A stretch of 33,391 nt of DNA from Candidatus Moranbacteria bacterium UBA4824 (GCA_002400405.1 DHFM01000018.1:1-33391); one strand, 5' to 3'. Positions 7,795 through 15,337 are shown, counted from the first letter of the stretch. Program-made: numbers and translations. Notes: a model not told the origin generated them from the letters alone.

Positions 7795-9546
7795 TTATTC
7801 CTTTGTTACCCTCAAAATTTCTTCAATCGAAGTTATACCTAAAACAGCTTTTTGAAATCCGTCCTCGATCATTGAAATCATCCCCTTTTCCTTGGCTCTT
7901 TTTTCCAATTCTTCAGCTGGAGAATTTTGAGAAATCATCTTTCGAATTTCTTCATCTATTTCTAAAACTTCAAATATGCCATTTCGCCCCCGATAACCTT
8001 CACCATTACACTGATTGCAACCTTTGGGTTTATAAAATTTAATATCCGCCCAATCATCCTTAGTTGCTATTTTATCTTTTGTGATTTCGTTCTTTCTAAG
8101 CACTTCCAAAATATTATCCATTTCATAATTATTTCTAAGTGCTTCCAATTCTTTTTTCTCTAATTTATATTCTTCTTTGCAATCATTGCATAATTTCCGC
8201 ACTAGCCGTTGTGCAATAATAACATTCGCCGTGGATGCAACCAGAAATGGTTCCGCTCCCATGTCAATTAGTCTCGGCAACGTGCCCGCAGCGCTGTTGG
8301 TGTGTAATGTTGAAAGAACCAGATGTCCTGTCATCGCAGCCTGCACAGCCATTTCCATTGTTTCCTTGTCTCGAATTTCACCTACCATTATAATGTCTGG
8401 ATCTTGACGCAAAAGCGAACGCAATCCAGCCGCGAAAGTAAGGCCAACCTTGGGATGAATTTGCGTTTGATTTATCCGCGTCATCCTATATTCTACCGGA
8501 TCTTCCACCGTGCTAATGTTCACTTCCGGCGTATTTAGAATATCCATAACAGTATAAAGAGTAGTAGTTTTTCCCGATCCAGTTGGTCCTGTAACAAGTA
8601 TCATTCCATTGGGACGCTTTATCTCCTTGTGAATAATCTCTAAAGCTTGTCCCATTAACCCCATTGCCTCCAATGTTAAACCTTTTGAATTTTCATTAAG
8701 CAGACGCATCACTATTTTTTCTCCATCAAAAATCGGCAAAATACTCACACGAAAAGAAATTTTAATCCCTTCTTTTTCAATTTTAAACCGACCGTCCTGA
8801 GGAACTCTATGCTCGTCTAATTTTAAGTTAGAAAGAACTTTTATCCTAGCAATAATCCCATCCCGCACTTGTTTCGGCAATGTCATCGCTTCATGAAGAA
8901 TTCCGTCTATCCGATATCTTATCCGCACTTCCTTTTCATCCGGTTCAATATGGATATCACTAGCATTTTGGATAATGGCGTGTTTTATTAGAGTATCAAC
9001 AATTCTTATAATCGGTAGTCCTTGGGCGATTTTTTCCAAATCATCTTCTGCACCCTTTTCCTCAGATATCATTGAAGCATTTTTGTCGATAATATCTCCA
9101 AATTCCGCTTTCAAGCTTTGGCTGTATTGTTTCAAAACTGCTTCAATACTTTCTTCAGTAGTAAGACAGGAAATTATTTTTAAATCTGTTTTCTTTTTAA
9201 TAAAATCAATCGTCTGCATATCCTCCGGATTAAGCATAGCGACTTTCAATTCTTGGCCATTTTTTTCAAAAGCCACTATCTTATATTTTTTAGCAATCGG
9301 CTCAGGAACTATTTGCAAAATTTCCGGCGCTATCATTTCCTTAGAAATATCCACAAAAGGCACCCCAAGAATGTAGGCATAAAGCTTTCGAAGCTTCAAT
9401 CCGTCAATAAGTTTTTTAGCCAAAAGAACTTCTCCCAATTTTTTTTTGGAACTTTCCGCTTCCTTAAAAGATTCTTCCAACTCCTTTTCGCCGACCATCG
9501 CTGAATCTCTTATAAATTCTCGCAATTGTTCATTTTCGATGCGCAT
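7795..9546 (-). CDS. pilB: Type IV pilus extension ATPase PilB (GspE family)
   Basis: The 583-aa protein has the full family layout. An N-terminal GspE N1-like domain covers about residues 1-150. The Walker A motif GPTGSGKTTT starts at residue 320, with the Asp box around STVEDPVEY, Walker B around QDPDIIMVGEIRD at 381-393, and the His box TGHLVLSTLHTN. A zinc tetracysteine uses C453, C456, C510 and C513. It powers pilus polymerisation at the cytoplasmic face of the platform. Its ATG shares one base with the stop of the upstream response regulator (TAATG), implying translational coupling. No Shine-Dalgarno is needed or seen. Confidence 0.95.
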   Translation of the reverse strand: MRIENEQLREFIRDSAMVGEKELEESFKEAESSKKKLGEVLLAKKLIDGLKLRKLYAYILGVPFVDISKEMIAPEILQIVPEPIAKKYKIVAFEKNGQELKVAMLNPEDMQTIDFIKKKTDLKIISCLTTEESIEAVLKQYSQSLKAEFGDIIDKNASMISEEKGAEDDLEKIAQGLPIIRIVDTLIKHAIIQNASDIHIEPDEKEVRIRYRIDGILHEAMTLPKQVRDGIIARIKVLSNLKLDEHRVPQDGRFKIEKEGIKISFRVSILPIFDGEKIVMRLLNENSKGLTLEAMGLMGQALEIIHKEIKRPNGMILVTGPTGSGKTTTLYTVMDILNTPEVNISTVEDPVEYRMTRINQTQIHPKVGLTFAAGLRSLLRQDPDIIMVGEIRDKETMEMAVQAAMTGHLVLSTLHTNSAAGTLPRLIDMGAEPFLVASTANVIIAQRLVRKLCNDCKEEYKLEKKELEALRNNYEMDNILEVLRKNEITKDKIATKDDWADIKFYKPKGCNQCNGEGYRGRNGIFEVLEIDEEIRKMISQNSPAEELEKRAKEKGMISMIEDGFQKAVLGITSIEEILRVTKE

Positions 9547-9917
9547 TATTTGAGTATTTCATTAATTTTCTTAACTATATCCTCCAATTTATATTCCGAC
9601 TTAACTAAATATGTAGTAGCGCCTTTGTCAAAAGCTTTCTGAATATCATCTATACTTTCCAAATTTGTTAGGAGTATTACGGGAATTTTTTTCGTTGTTT
9701 CATTTTGTTTTATCTCTTCTAAAACTTGAAAACCATCTTTTTTTGGCAAAATTATATCCAAAAGTACCAAATCTGGCTTTTCTGCTTTTACCATTTCAAT
9801 TCCTTTTTCACCATCCATTGCACTCAAAACATCAAAATTTTCTTCTTGCAAATATTGCGCCAACGCTTTTTGCAAAGTTTCTTCATCTTCAATTATCAAT
9901 ATTTTTTTATTCACCAT
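9546..9917 (-). CDS. CheY-like single-domain response regulator
   Basis: A 123-aa receiver domain with all key residues: acidic pair E10/D11, phospho-acceptor D54 in LVLLDIILPKKDG, T84 in ILLTN and K106 in YLVKSE. It has no output domain, so it probably acts by protein-protein contact. It sits 27 bp after the histidine kinase and overlaps pilB by one base, so it probably belongs to the same transcript. By context its partner may be PilB or another pilus component; this is inference. Confidence 0.93.
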   Translation of the reverse strand: MVNKKILIIEDEETLQKALAQYLQEENFDVLSAMDGEKGIEMVKAEKPDLVLLDIILPKKDGFQVLEEIKQNETTKKIPVILLTNLESIDDIQKAFDKGATTYLVKSEYKLEDIVKKINEILK

Positions 9918-9944
9918 ATTTTAAAAATTATTAATTATTATTAT

Positions 9945-10916
9945 TTATCTTTCGATTGGCAAAGAAAAACTAAAAACTGAACCAACATTCTCAATGGATT
10001 GAAACCATATTTTTCCGTCCAATTGTTCCACGATATTTTTGGCGATATATAATCCAAGGCCCGTGCCATCCGTTTGATATTTGGAAGCATTGTCAGAACG
10101 GAAAAATTTTTCAAAGACACGATTGGTCTGACCTTGAGGGATTCCTACGCCATTATCTGTTATTTCAAAAATCAAAAAACTACCCGATTCAAATACATTT
10201 ATGTTTATTTTTCCACCATTGTTTGTATATTTAACTGCATTATCTAAAAGATTTTCCACAGCCAATCTTATCTTTTCGGAGTCTCCCAAGACTAATGGCA
10301 ATCTCTTTTTTGTTTTGATATTAATTTCAATATTGCGAAGTTTTGCCTTGGGAATAATTTCACCAACCACTTCCTTGGCTATTTCAACAAGATTAATTTT
10401 TTGTTTTCTTAAAATTAGTCTATTCTGATCAATTCTAGCGACATCCAAAAGGTCACTCACTAAATGAATCATACGCTGATTTATCGCGTAGATATTTTCC
10501 AAATTTTTAATCTGCTTTTTATTCAAGCCTTTCTTGAATTTTTTGAGCATCAACTCCGTTTCCCATTTAATCGCAGAAAGTGGCGTTCTAAGCTGATGAG
10601 AAGCGATAGAAACAAATTCACTTTTCATCTTATTGAGCTTGGTGAGTTGTTCGATAAATCTAGCCACTAGCATTTCTACTATAAAAATAACCGCCACCAC
10701 CAAACATTCTGAAATCACTAAAACTGATGGATCCTCGTAGTTTTTAGAAATAAAATAAGTGGCAGCCATAATAATTGTTGCTGCAACTCCGAATATTATA
10801 AAAAGAAAGCTGGGTGTTTGCCAAATATTAATTCCCAACTCTTTGGCTTGTTTTTTCAAATTCAAGTCATTTACAAATTCCAACTTTATTTTTGTTTTAT
10901 TTTTGAAAAATTCCAC
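9945..10916 (-). CDS. Membrane sensor histidine kinase
   Basis: The 323-aa protein has two TM helices (about residues 35-56 and 64-86) with almost no extracellular loop, then a HisKA domain with H107 in SHQLRTPLSAIKWE. The HATPase domain has N226 in LLDNAVKYT, the G1 box DNGVGI at about 254 and the G2 box GTGLGL at about 284. The near-absence of a periplasmic domain suggests it senses a membrane or cytoplasmic state. The start codon is GTG at 10916. It is the first gene of the kinase-regulator-pilus transcription unit and presumably phosphorylates the adjacent CheY-like protein. Confidence 0.92.
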   Translation of the reverse strand: MEFFKNKTKIKLEFVNDLNLKKQAKELGINIWQTPSFLFIIFGVAATIIMAATYFISKNYEDPSVLVISECLVVAVIFIVEMLVARFIEQLTKLNKMKSEFVSIASHQLRTPLSAIKWETELMLKKFKKGLNKKQIKNLENIYAINQRMIHLVSDLLDVARIDQNRLILRKQKINLVEIAKEVVGEIIPKAKLRNIEINIKTKKRLPLVLGDSEKIRLAVENLLDNAVKYTNNGGKININVFESGSFLIFEITDNGVGIPQGQTNRVFEKFFRSDNASKYQTDGTGLGLYIAKNIVEQLDGKIWFQSIENVGSVFSFSLPIER

Positions 10917-10954
10917 TTTTTTATTTTTAATTTATATTCTATTTTTATATCATT

Positions 10955-10960
10955 ATTATA
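10955..10960 (-). promoter_or_regulatory. Probable -10 box of the kinase-pilus operon
   Basis: On the minus strand a perfect TATAAT lies 38 bp upstream of the kinase GTG, inside the 99-bp gap after uppP. No good -35 hexamer was found at 16-18 bp, so the call rests mainly on the -10. Confidence 0.45.
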
Positions 10961-11015
10961 TCAAAAAAAATAACTTTCCGCTAGAGAAAATTTATCAGAA
11001 TAAAAAATACAAAAA

Positions 11016-11780
11016 TTACTTCGCCCAAAACAAAACCGCCACCAAAATTCGATATATTCCAAAGGCTAGAAATGTTCTTTTTTGCACATAGGCCAAAAGA
11101 AATTTTATCCCGATAATTGCCATCACAAAAGCACTCAAAAACCCAACTGCCAAAAGATGACTCTCGGAGAGCGAAAAACTTTTATAATTTTTGTAGAAAT
11201 CCAATCCAGTAGCGGCCAGCATCGTTGGCACTGCCAAGAGAAAAGAAAATTCCACAATAGTTTTTCTTTTGAGCCCAAGCGCTAGCCCCCCAAGAATTGT
11301 GGCAGCGCTTCGAGAAACTCCGGGGATCATAGAAATTGATTGAAAAAGTCCGATGTACAGACATTGCTTATAGGAAATACTGGAAATATCCTCCAAAGAA
11401 TTCTCTTTTTCCTTGTGCCATTTTTCAAAAATAATCAGGAATATTCCGCCCAAAAACATTGTCCATAAAACTACACTCACACTTCCCAAAAGATAAGTTT
11501 TGATTATTCTATAAAAAACCAATCCCAAAATTCCCGTCGGGATAAAAGCCACGATAAGTTTTTTGATCACTTCCACTTTCCAAAGCGTTTTCCGATATAG
11601 CACTACTACCGCCAAAATCGCGCCAAATTGAATGATGATTTCAAAACTTTTCAAAAATTCCGTCTGCGTGAGTTTCAAAATATCCGCCGTCAAAATCAAA
11701 TGCGCCGTCGACGAAATTGGCAAGAATTCTGTTATCCCCTCCACTATTCCCAAAATTATCACTTGAAAAAAATTCAACAT
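11016..11780 (-). CDS. uppP: Undecaprenyl-diphosphate phosphatase UppP (BacA)
   Basis: The 254-aa polytopic protein has both catalytic signatures: EGITEFLPISSTAHL at residues 14-28 and PGVSRSAAT at 153-161. It dephosphorylates undecaprenyl diphosphate, recycling the lipid carrier for peptidoglycan and other wall polymers, and confers some bacitracin tolerance in the family. It is slightly shorter than the usual 265-275 aa. A weak promoter (TTGCTT, 17 bp, TAGTAT on minus, near 11914-11952) would place the palindromic repeat 11791-11900 in the 5' leader; this is tentative. Confidence 0.95.
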   Translation of the reverse strand: MLNFFQVIILGIVEGITEFLPISSTAHLILTADILKLTQTEFLKSFEIIIQFGAILAVVVLYRKTLWKVEVIKKLIVAFIPTGILGLVFYRIIKTYLLGSVSVVLWTMFLGGIFLIIFEKWHKEKENSLEDISSISYKQCLYIGLFQSISMIPGVSRSAATILGGLALGLKRKTIVEFSFLLAVPTMLAATGLDFYKNYKSFSLSESHLLAVGFLSAFVMAIIGIKFLLAYVQKRTFLAFGIYRILVAVLFWAK

Positions 11781-11790
11781 AAAATTTTAA

Positions 11791-11900
11791 TCTTGTCATT
11801 CCTGCGAAAGCAGGAATCTAGTCGCGAAATATTAAGTTTTTACACTAGATCCCCGCAGGAGTTTATACTCGCGAAAGCGGGTGCGAGGATGACACAAGAA
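11791..11900. repeat. Palindromic repeat of the 'CATTCCTGCGAAAGCAGGAAT' type
   Basis: The element has TCTTGTCAT at its left end and the inverted ATGACACAAGA at its right end. Inside is a small hairpin (ATTCCTGCgaaaGCAGGAAT) followed by partly inverted CTAGATCCCCGCAGG and GCGAAAGCGGG segments. This kind of short palindrome is widespread in bacterial intergenic regions (the Neisseria dRS3 class is similar). It is probably non-autonomous and sits directly upstream of uppP. Confidence 0.75.
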
Positions 11901-12042
11901 AAAATAATTCGATAATACTATACTATCAAAAACCAGCCAGGAAAGCAAAATAAAAGACTCTACAATAAACAGTATGATGGATAAGTTTAATTCTTGCTTT
12001 AATTAAAAGTTCCTTTATGATTTTCCACAAAAACACAGAAGT

Positions 12043-12187
12043 TTGTCATCCTGAGCGAAGTGAGTCGCCGATTAGGCGACGAACGTAGTCGAAGGATCTA
12101 CTTAGTAAGTTAACGTAATTAAGCCACACAGTAGATTCTTCGACTACATCTCATCCTAAACGGATTCGATTCCGCTCAGAATGACAA
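12043..12187. repeat. Palindromic repeat of the 'TCATCCTGAGCGAAG' type
   Basis: Terminal inverted repeats 12043-12057 and 12173-12187 match at 14 of 15 positions (TTGTCATCCTGAGCG). An inner inverted pair, GTCGAAGGATCTACT and AGTAGATTCTTCGAC, and a small GTCGCC/GGCGAC hairpin follow. Repeats with this sequence are common in many unrelated bacterial genomes. With the element at 11791-11900 and a terminator it accounts for most of the 498-bp gene-free stretch 11781-12278; nothing else is seen there. Confidence 0.75.
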
Positions 12188-12224
12188 TTAAAAATTCAAC
12201 ACACTATTTGTTAAAGAGCCAAAT

Positions 12225-12261
12225 AAAAAAACCGCTTAGCACATGCGCTTAGGCGGTTTTT
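12225..12261 (-). terminator. Intrinsic terminator for the secreted-protein gene
   Basis: On minus, the stem AAAAACCGC/GCGGTTTTT (12253-12261 with 12227-12235), with further imperfect pairing inside, is followed by a seven-T run. It begins 18 bp after the stop of the 12279-12713 gene. Confidence 0.8.
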
Positions 12262-12278
12262 CGGTGAAAAGGTCATTA

Positions 12279-12713
12279 TTATTCCCAGCTAAAATTACAC
12301 TGAGAAATAATATTATTAAGTTTCTTGGTTTTTTTATCCAAATCTTGGAGATTTTTTTTATACTCCTCGCTCTCAAGATTTGAACTTTCAAAACGGTTGA
12401 AATAAACTGTTTTTAAAGATAAGATCATTATGTCATAATACAATACTCCGATCTTATTTTCAAAAAAAGCATACTCGCTAACCATTTCCCTGTAGTCGGA
12501 AATTAATTTTTTTATCTCTTCGACATTACCATTCTCGGCAATATCTTGGTACTCCTCCCAATCAAATTCTACCTCCACATTTTCAAACTCCACACAAGAA
12601 TCTGATTGGGATTGATAATTATCCTGTCTTTCCGCCCATAGTGTCGCTTGGGCAGAAGAGATAAAACAAAACACAAAAATCACAACAAAAATCAGCAGGG
12701 TTATTTTACGCAT
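12279..12713 (-). CDS. Small secreted acidic protein, unknown function
   Basis: The 144-aa product starts with a clear signal peptide (MRKITLLIFVVIFVFCFISS, then AQA just before a likely cleavage site near residue 23). The mature part is about 120 aa, acidic, predicted mostly helical, with two cysteines (C40, C139). I do not recognise a domain. It has a strong Shine-Dalgarno (AAAGGAG, 9 nt from ATG), unusual for this window, its own promoter with a leader of about 140 nt, and its own terminator, so it is a stand-alone regulated gene. Confidence 0.85.
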   Translation of the reverse strand: MRKITLLIFVVIFVFCFISSAQATLWAERQDNYQSQSDSCVEFENVEVEFDWEEYQDIAENGNVEEIKKLISDYREMVSEYAFFENKIGVLYYDIMILSLKTVYFNRFESSNLESEEYKKNLQDLDKKTKKLNNIISQCNFSWE

Positions 12714-12861
12714 TTGTAATTTTCTCCTTTAAATGTATTTTGTTTTTTTAAAAAAAGAATTTTTCTTTCGCCACTTGAATCAAGAAAAGCTTCCGTATTC
12801 AAGATGCAAAAGAAACAAAGAACTAAAATTAAGTTTTTAAGGAACTATCGCATAACGCCAA

Positions 12862-12890
12862 ACTATACTCTAAAATATGCTTTTTGTCAA
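12862..12890 (-). promoter_or_regulatory. Promoter of the secreted-protein gene
   Basis: On minus, TTGACA (12885-12890), a 17-bp spacer and TATAGT (12862-12867). The -35 box overlaps that of the divergent plus-strand promoter. Transcription from here would give a 5' leader of about 140 nt before the 12713 start. Confidence 0.8.
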
Positions 12891-12911
12891 TATTTGGTTT
12901 TATGCTATTAT
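12884..12911 (+). promoter_or_regulatory. Promoter of the PD40/TolB-like gene
   Basis: TTGTCA (12884-12889), a 16-bp spacer and TATTAT (12906-12911) with an upstream TG (extended -10). It shares its -35 bases with the minus-strand promoter, so the two divergent promoters probably compete. The resulting leader is about 20 nt. Confidence 0.75.
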
Positions 12912-12938
12912 ACAAGCATAAATTATTAACCAAAAAAA

Positions 12939-13868
12939 ATGCCAAACGAAAAACAAAAAATACTGCCTATTCTTTTTGTCATCCTATTTTCAGTTTTGAT
13001 TGTATTTTCTATTGTCCTACTAAGAAAAGACAAGCCGGTAGAAAATATTGCGCCGGTAACGGCAACTAAGCCAGACCAAGAAAATCCTGACATCTTCTTT
13101 GCATCGAACGGAAAAAATACGGTCTATAAAGTCAAAAAAGGTGATCAATGGTCGGTAATTTGGAATGGCACCGAGGGAAAAACTTATGACTTTGTTTCTA
13201 ATCCGGTTTTCAGTGCTGACGGAACTCAAATTGCCTACAACGCAGAAATTGATGGTCAAGCCTATGTGGTGGTTAATAATACTCAGGAGATAAATGCCTA
13301 CCAAAAATCCAACTATATCACTTTCAGTAAAGACGGTAGTACTATTGCTTTTGTCGCAACCAAGGGTGATGATAATTATGTCGTAATCAGTGCTAAAATT
13401 CTAAATATCACTGAAACATTAAAAGAAAGCCAGTCTTTTAAGGAAATTGCAATTGCCAAAGATAGCGATGGCAATTCTACTGCTATAATTATGAGCGACG
13501 ACGGAAGCAAGCTTGCTTATGTGATCAAAGAAGATGACAAAATATATGTGATAGTCAATGGCCAAAAAAGCCAAGGCTATGACGATATTTTGAGTTTTAC
13601 TTTTTCCGAAGACGGAACAAGCTTCACTTATGAAGCCCAAAACGGCGACTCTATTTTGACCATCACTGACAATCAAGTTGTTTCGTCAACCAATAGCACC
13701 ACCCCTACCGATCAAGATACTTCCGATACCAATTCCACTATTCCCTCTTCTAATTCAAATTATCCTTCCGCAACTTACCGCTACAAAATCAGCACACAAA
13801 AAGATATCGTCCGCGATCAAAACCAACTCGACTTTTCTGGCTGTACCGGCGAAAATTGCAACTTCTAA
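12939..13868 (+). CDS. Membrane-anchored beta-propeller (PD40/TolB-like) protein
   Basis: The 309-aa protein has an N-terminal TM anchor (about residues 9-28) and then four propeller-type repeats. These are recognisable by the motif [VF]-F-S-x-D-G-[ST]-x-[IF]-[AT]-[FY], as in PVFSADGTQIAYNAE and FTFSEDGTSFTYEAQ. A Ser/Thr/Asn-rich linker (about residues 245-280) leads to a C-terminus containing SGCTGENC. It is probably exported and attached to the membrane; the ligand is unknown. It has its own promoter and an A-rich leader without Shine-Dalgarno. Confidence 0.8.
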   Translation: MPNEKQKILPILFVILFSVLIVFSIVLLRKDKPVENIAPVTATKPDQENPDIFFASNGKNTVYKVKKGDQWSVIWNGTEGKTYDFVSNPVFSADGTQIAYNAEIDGQAYVVVNNTQEINAYQKSNYITFSKDGSTIAFVATKGDDNYVVISAKILNITETLKESQSFKEIAIAKDSDGNSTAIIMSDDGSKLAYVIKEDDKIYVIVNGQKSQGYDDILSFTFSEDGTSFTYEAQNGDSILTITDNQVVSSTNSTTPTDQDTSDTNSTIPSSNSNYPSATYRYKISTQKDIVRDQNQLDFSGCTGENCNF

Positions 13869-13872
13869 ATCC

Positions 13873-13901
13873 TTGCATTTTGGCCTAAACTATGCTATAA
13901 T
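13873..13901 (+). promoter_or_regulatory. Strong promoter of the lysozyme-like gene
   Basis: TTGCAT (13873-13878), a 17-bp spacer and a perfect TATAAT (13896-13901) with an extended TG. It begins 5 bp after the preceding stop codon. The predicted start near 13908 places the hairpin at 13925-13946 inside the 5' leader. Confidence 0.8.
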
Positions 13902-13924
13902 GAAGTTGTGAGTAGGAAAATATA

Positions 13925-13946
13925 AAAACGGGTGAAAGCCCGTTTT
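13925..13946 (+). terminator. Terminator-like hairpin in the 5' leader
   Basis: The 8-bp stem AAAACGGG/CCCGTTTT with a 6-nt loop ends in a T run interrupted by AC, then more T. It may terminate the upstream gene. It also lies about 20 nt downstream of the predicted start site of the next gene, so it could equally attenuate that gene or end a transcript of about 40 nt. Confidence 0.6.
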
Positions 13947-13967
13947 ACGTTTTAAATAAGCCATTTT

Positions 13968-14570
13968 ATGAAAAAATATATCAAAAAATTACTCTCCAAA
14001 AAGCTAACCATTCCCCCACCAGAGGAGGTTTTGAACAAAAAAGCCATCCTTATTTTTATGGTCGCGTTGGCTCTCTTTTATGACATTTTAATTTTGGGTT
14101 ATACCAAATCACTTCCTGTTGCTGAAAATACAATCAAACCAAAAATCATCACTCCTCTAGAAAAAAATATCAATACTTTAGTTGCCGGCTACCCAATGGA
14201 AAAAATGGCACCCTACATTTCTGCTAAAGAAAAAAGAACCGCCGCTTTTCTAATTGGTATTGCTAAGAAAGAAAGTAATTGGGGAAAATATTCTCCTAAA
14301 CTTAATGGAAAGGATTGTTATAACTATTGGGGTTATAGAGGATCTGGTGAAAATGTGACACCAAGTGGTTACACTTGTTTTGACAGCCCGCGCCAAGCAG
14401 TTAATGTTGTTGGACAACGAATCAGTAATTTAATAAATGATTCTAATTTATCCACGCCAGAAGAAATGATTGTTTGGAAATGTGGCTGGAATTGCGCCGG
14501 ACATAGCAACGAAAGTGTTGATAAGTGGATTGCTGATGTTGGAATATATTATAATAAGATTTACCAATAA
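13968..14570 (+). CDS. Membrane-anchored lysozyme-like (transglycosylase/glucosaminidase) protein
   Basis: The 200-aa protein has a TM anchor at about residues 26-45 and a lysozyme-fold domain from about 75 to 200. KKESNWG at 100-106 has a glutamate (E102) placed as in lytic transglycosylases and FlgJ-type glucosaminidases. It is followed by NYWGYRGSG and the segment FDSPRQAVNVVGQRI typical of those families. Four cysteines (within DCYNYWG, YTCFD, WKCGWNCAG) could form disulfides outside the cell. It probably cleaves peptidoglycan, locally for envelope remodelling. It is transcribed from its own promoter and ended by two hairpins. Confidence 0.75.
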   Translation: MKKYIKKLLSKKLTIPPPEEVLNKKAILIFMVALALFYDILILGYTKSLPVAENTIKPKIITPLEKNINTLVAGYPMEKMAPYISAKEKRTAAFLIGIAKKESNWGKYSPKLNGKDCYNYWGYRGSGENVTPSGYTCFDSPRQAVNVVGQRISNLINDSNLSTPEEMIVWKCGWNCAGHSNESVDKWIADVGIYYNKIYQ

Positions 14571-14595
14571 AAAAATTCTCTTTCGAGAAATTTTT
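14571..14595 (+). terminator. First terminator after the lysozyme-like gene
   Basis: Stem AAAAATTCTC/GAGAAATTTTT with one bulged A and a TTTC loop, starting immediately after the stop codon. Confidence 0.6.
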
Positions 14596-14598
14596 AGG

Positions 14599-14633
14599 GC
14601 AATGCGGATGAGGTTCCATCCGCATTGCTTTTT
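14599..14633 (+). terminator. Second, strong terminator
   Basis: A perfect 12-bp stem GCAATGCGGATG/CATCCGCATTGC with a 6-nt loop, followed by TTTTT. The T run is on the plus side, so it serves the plus-strand gene and not the convergent gene at 14639. Confidence 0.85.
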
Positions 14634-14638
14634 GATTT

Positions 14639-14968
14639 TTACGGCGCGTCCCATGCACACTGTTTTGTTTCCACATCTCTGTTCCAGAATTTTTTTTCAA
14701 CTCGATTGATTTTTATGGACAGACCGGTCCGCGTAATAGCTCCTTTATTCAAGGGTAGGCTTGATGGGATTCTCATTTTGTTTAATCTTGTCCGAAGAAT
14801 AACAAAATTCTTTTGTTCTTTTATGATTTTTGGTATGTCTTCTTTTTTTATTTCATACTGCAAATCAATATTGAATCCCACTTGCCTGTACAACATGAAA
14901 TGTTTTTTACTTCTGTTACAAGTTGTGGTTTTCGTCATTTGCCCACTCGCTGAATCTTGTTTTAGCAT
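14639..14968 (-). CDS. Small basic protein, unknown; controlled by leader copy 1
   Basis: The 109-aa protein is not recognised. It is basic (many Lys/Arg), has only two cysteines, and lacks a signal peptide or TM segment. An excellent Shine-Dalgarno (AAGGAG, 7 nt before ATG) supports the start, whereas the overlapping plus-strand frame has none. It lies 274 bp downstream of the -10 box of leader copy 1, the same distance as for the gene behind leader copy 2. Its stop abuts the plus-strand terminator, and no minus-strand terminator with a T run is visible. A nucleic-acid-binding role is conceivable from its charge but is not shown. Confidence 0.65.
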   Translation of the reverse strand: MLKQDSASGQMTKTTTCNRSKKHFMLYRQVGFNIDLQYEIKKEDIPKIIKEQKNFVILRTRLNKMRIPSSLPLNKGAITRTGLSIKINRVEKKFWNRDVETKQCAWDAP

Positions 14969-15000
14969 TGTTAATCTCCTTGTTTTTTTCTGGGTTAGTG

Positions 15001-15057
15001 TTGATGGTTAAAATAAAAATTCTAGATAAAAATAAAATTTTTTATTTTAACCATCAA
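15001..15057. repeat. Perfect 19-bp inverted repeat before the 109-aa gene
   Basis: TTGATGGTTAAAATAAAAA (15001-15019) is exactly inverted at 15039-15057 with a 19-nt loop. It lies between leader copy 1 and the Shine-Dalgarno, in the same place as the inverted repeat at 15910-15964 of copy 2. It may be an operator or an mRNA hairpin. Confidence 0.75.
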
Positions 15058-15083
15058 AACTCCAAAAAACAGTTTTAAAGAAC

Positions 15084-15235
15084 AAAAAAACCGGTCTCGC
15101 GTGAGATCGGCTTTGGCCTGTCTAAAATGAATATGTCTTTTATGCTTTCATTTTATGCAAAACAAAACCGATCTGGCTAAACCAGAAATAAAAGTAAGAA
15201 AAGCTATAAAATTTTTGACTAGGTTGTTTTAACAT
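15084..15235 (-). promoter_or_regulatory. Leader copy 1: attenuator-like RNA with competing hairpins
   Basis: On minus, a 12-bp stem (15163-15174 with 15104-15115) encloses an 8-bp inner hairpin (15147-15154 with 15124-15131). The 3' strand of the outer stem (CCGATCT) is also the 5' strand of a terminator hairpin at 15091-15110, which ends in seven T (15084-15090). The two folds exclude each other, as in transcription attenuators. The conserved word GTTCTTTAAAAC follows (15072-15083). Copy 2 at 15982-16137 preserves every element with compensatory base changes. Confidence 0.65.
15140..15235 (-). CDS. Leader ORF 1, aromatic-rich 31-residue peptide
   Basis: ATG lies 6 nt after the -10 box, so the mRNA would be essentially leaderless. 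The middle of the peptide is rich in Phe, Tyr and Trp (FYSFSYFYFWF). The C-terminal part GFVLHKMKA aligns in frame with GLGLREMKKA of leader ORF 2, and both end GCA TAA at the same place in the RNA fold. T-rich DNA favours Phe/Tyr codons, so the composition alone is weak evidence. It is likely a leader peptide or a tiny membrane peptide; translation is unproven. Confidence 0.4.
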   Translation of the reverse strand: MLKQPSQKFYSFSYFYFWFSQIGFVLHKMKA

Positions 15236-15241
15236 ATTACT

Positions 15242-15269
15242 ATCTTAGCATCTTCTATTTTTTTGTCAA
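15242..15269 (-). promoter_or_regulatory. Promoter of leader copy 1
   Basis: On minus, consensus TTGACA (15264-15269), a 16-bp spacer and TAAGAT (15242-15247). It is identical in both hexamers and spacing to the promoter of copy 2. Confidence 0.8.
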
Positions 15270-15303
15270 CTATATATAAAAACTGACTTGATTTTAAAAT
15301 TAG

Positions 15304-15337
15304 AGGTGGGATATAGATATAGATCTATATCCCACCT
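15304..15337. repeat. Perfect 15-bp inverted repeat, possible terminator
   Basis: AGGTGGGATATAGAT (15304-15318) is exactly inverted at 15323-15337 with a 4-nt loop. It is 18 bp past the stop of the 53-aa gene. On minus it is followed only by CTAATTTT, so termination is likely but not textbook. It also sits upstream of leader promoter 1. Confidence 0.65.

Noticed and set aside
14599..14633. Terminator for the minus-strand 109-aa gene
   Set aside because: The T run follows the stem only on the plus side; on minus it is followed by CCCTAAAAA.
14625..15011. Plus-strand ORF of 128 codons overlapping the 109-aa minus gene
   Set aside because: Starts at TTG without Shine-Dalgarno, runs through a strong terminator and is a hydrophobic antisense shadow; the minus frame has an excellent Shine-Dalgarno.
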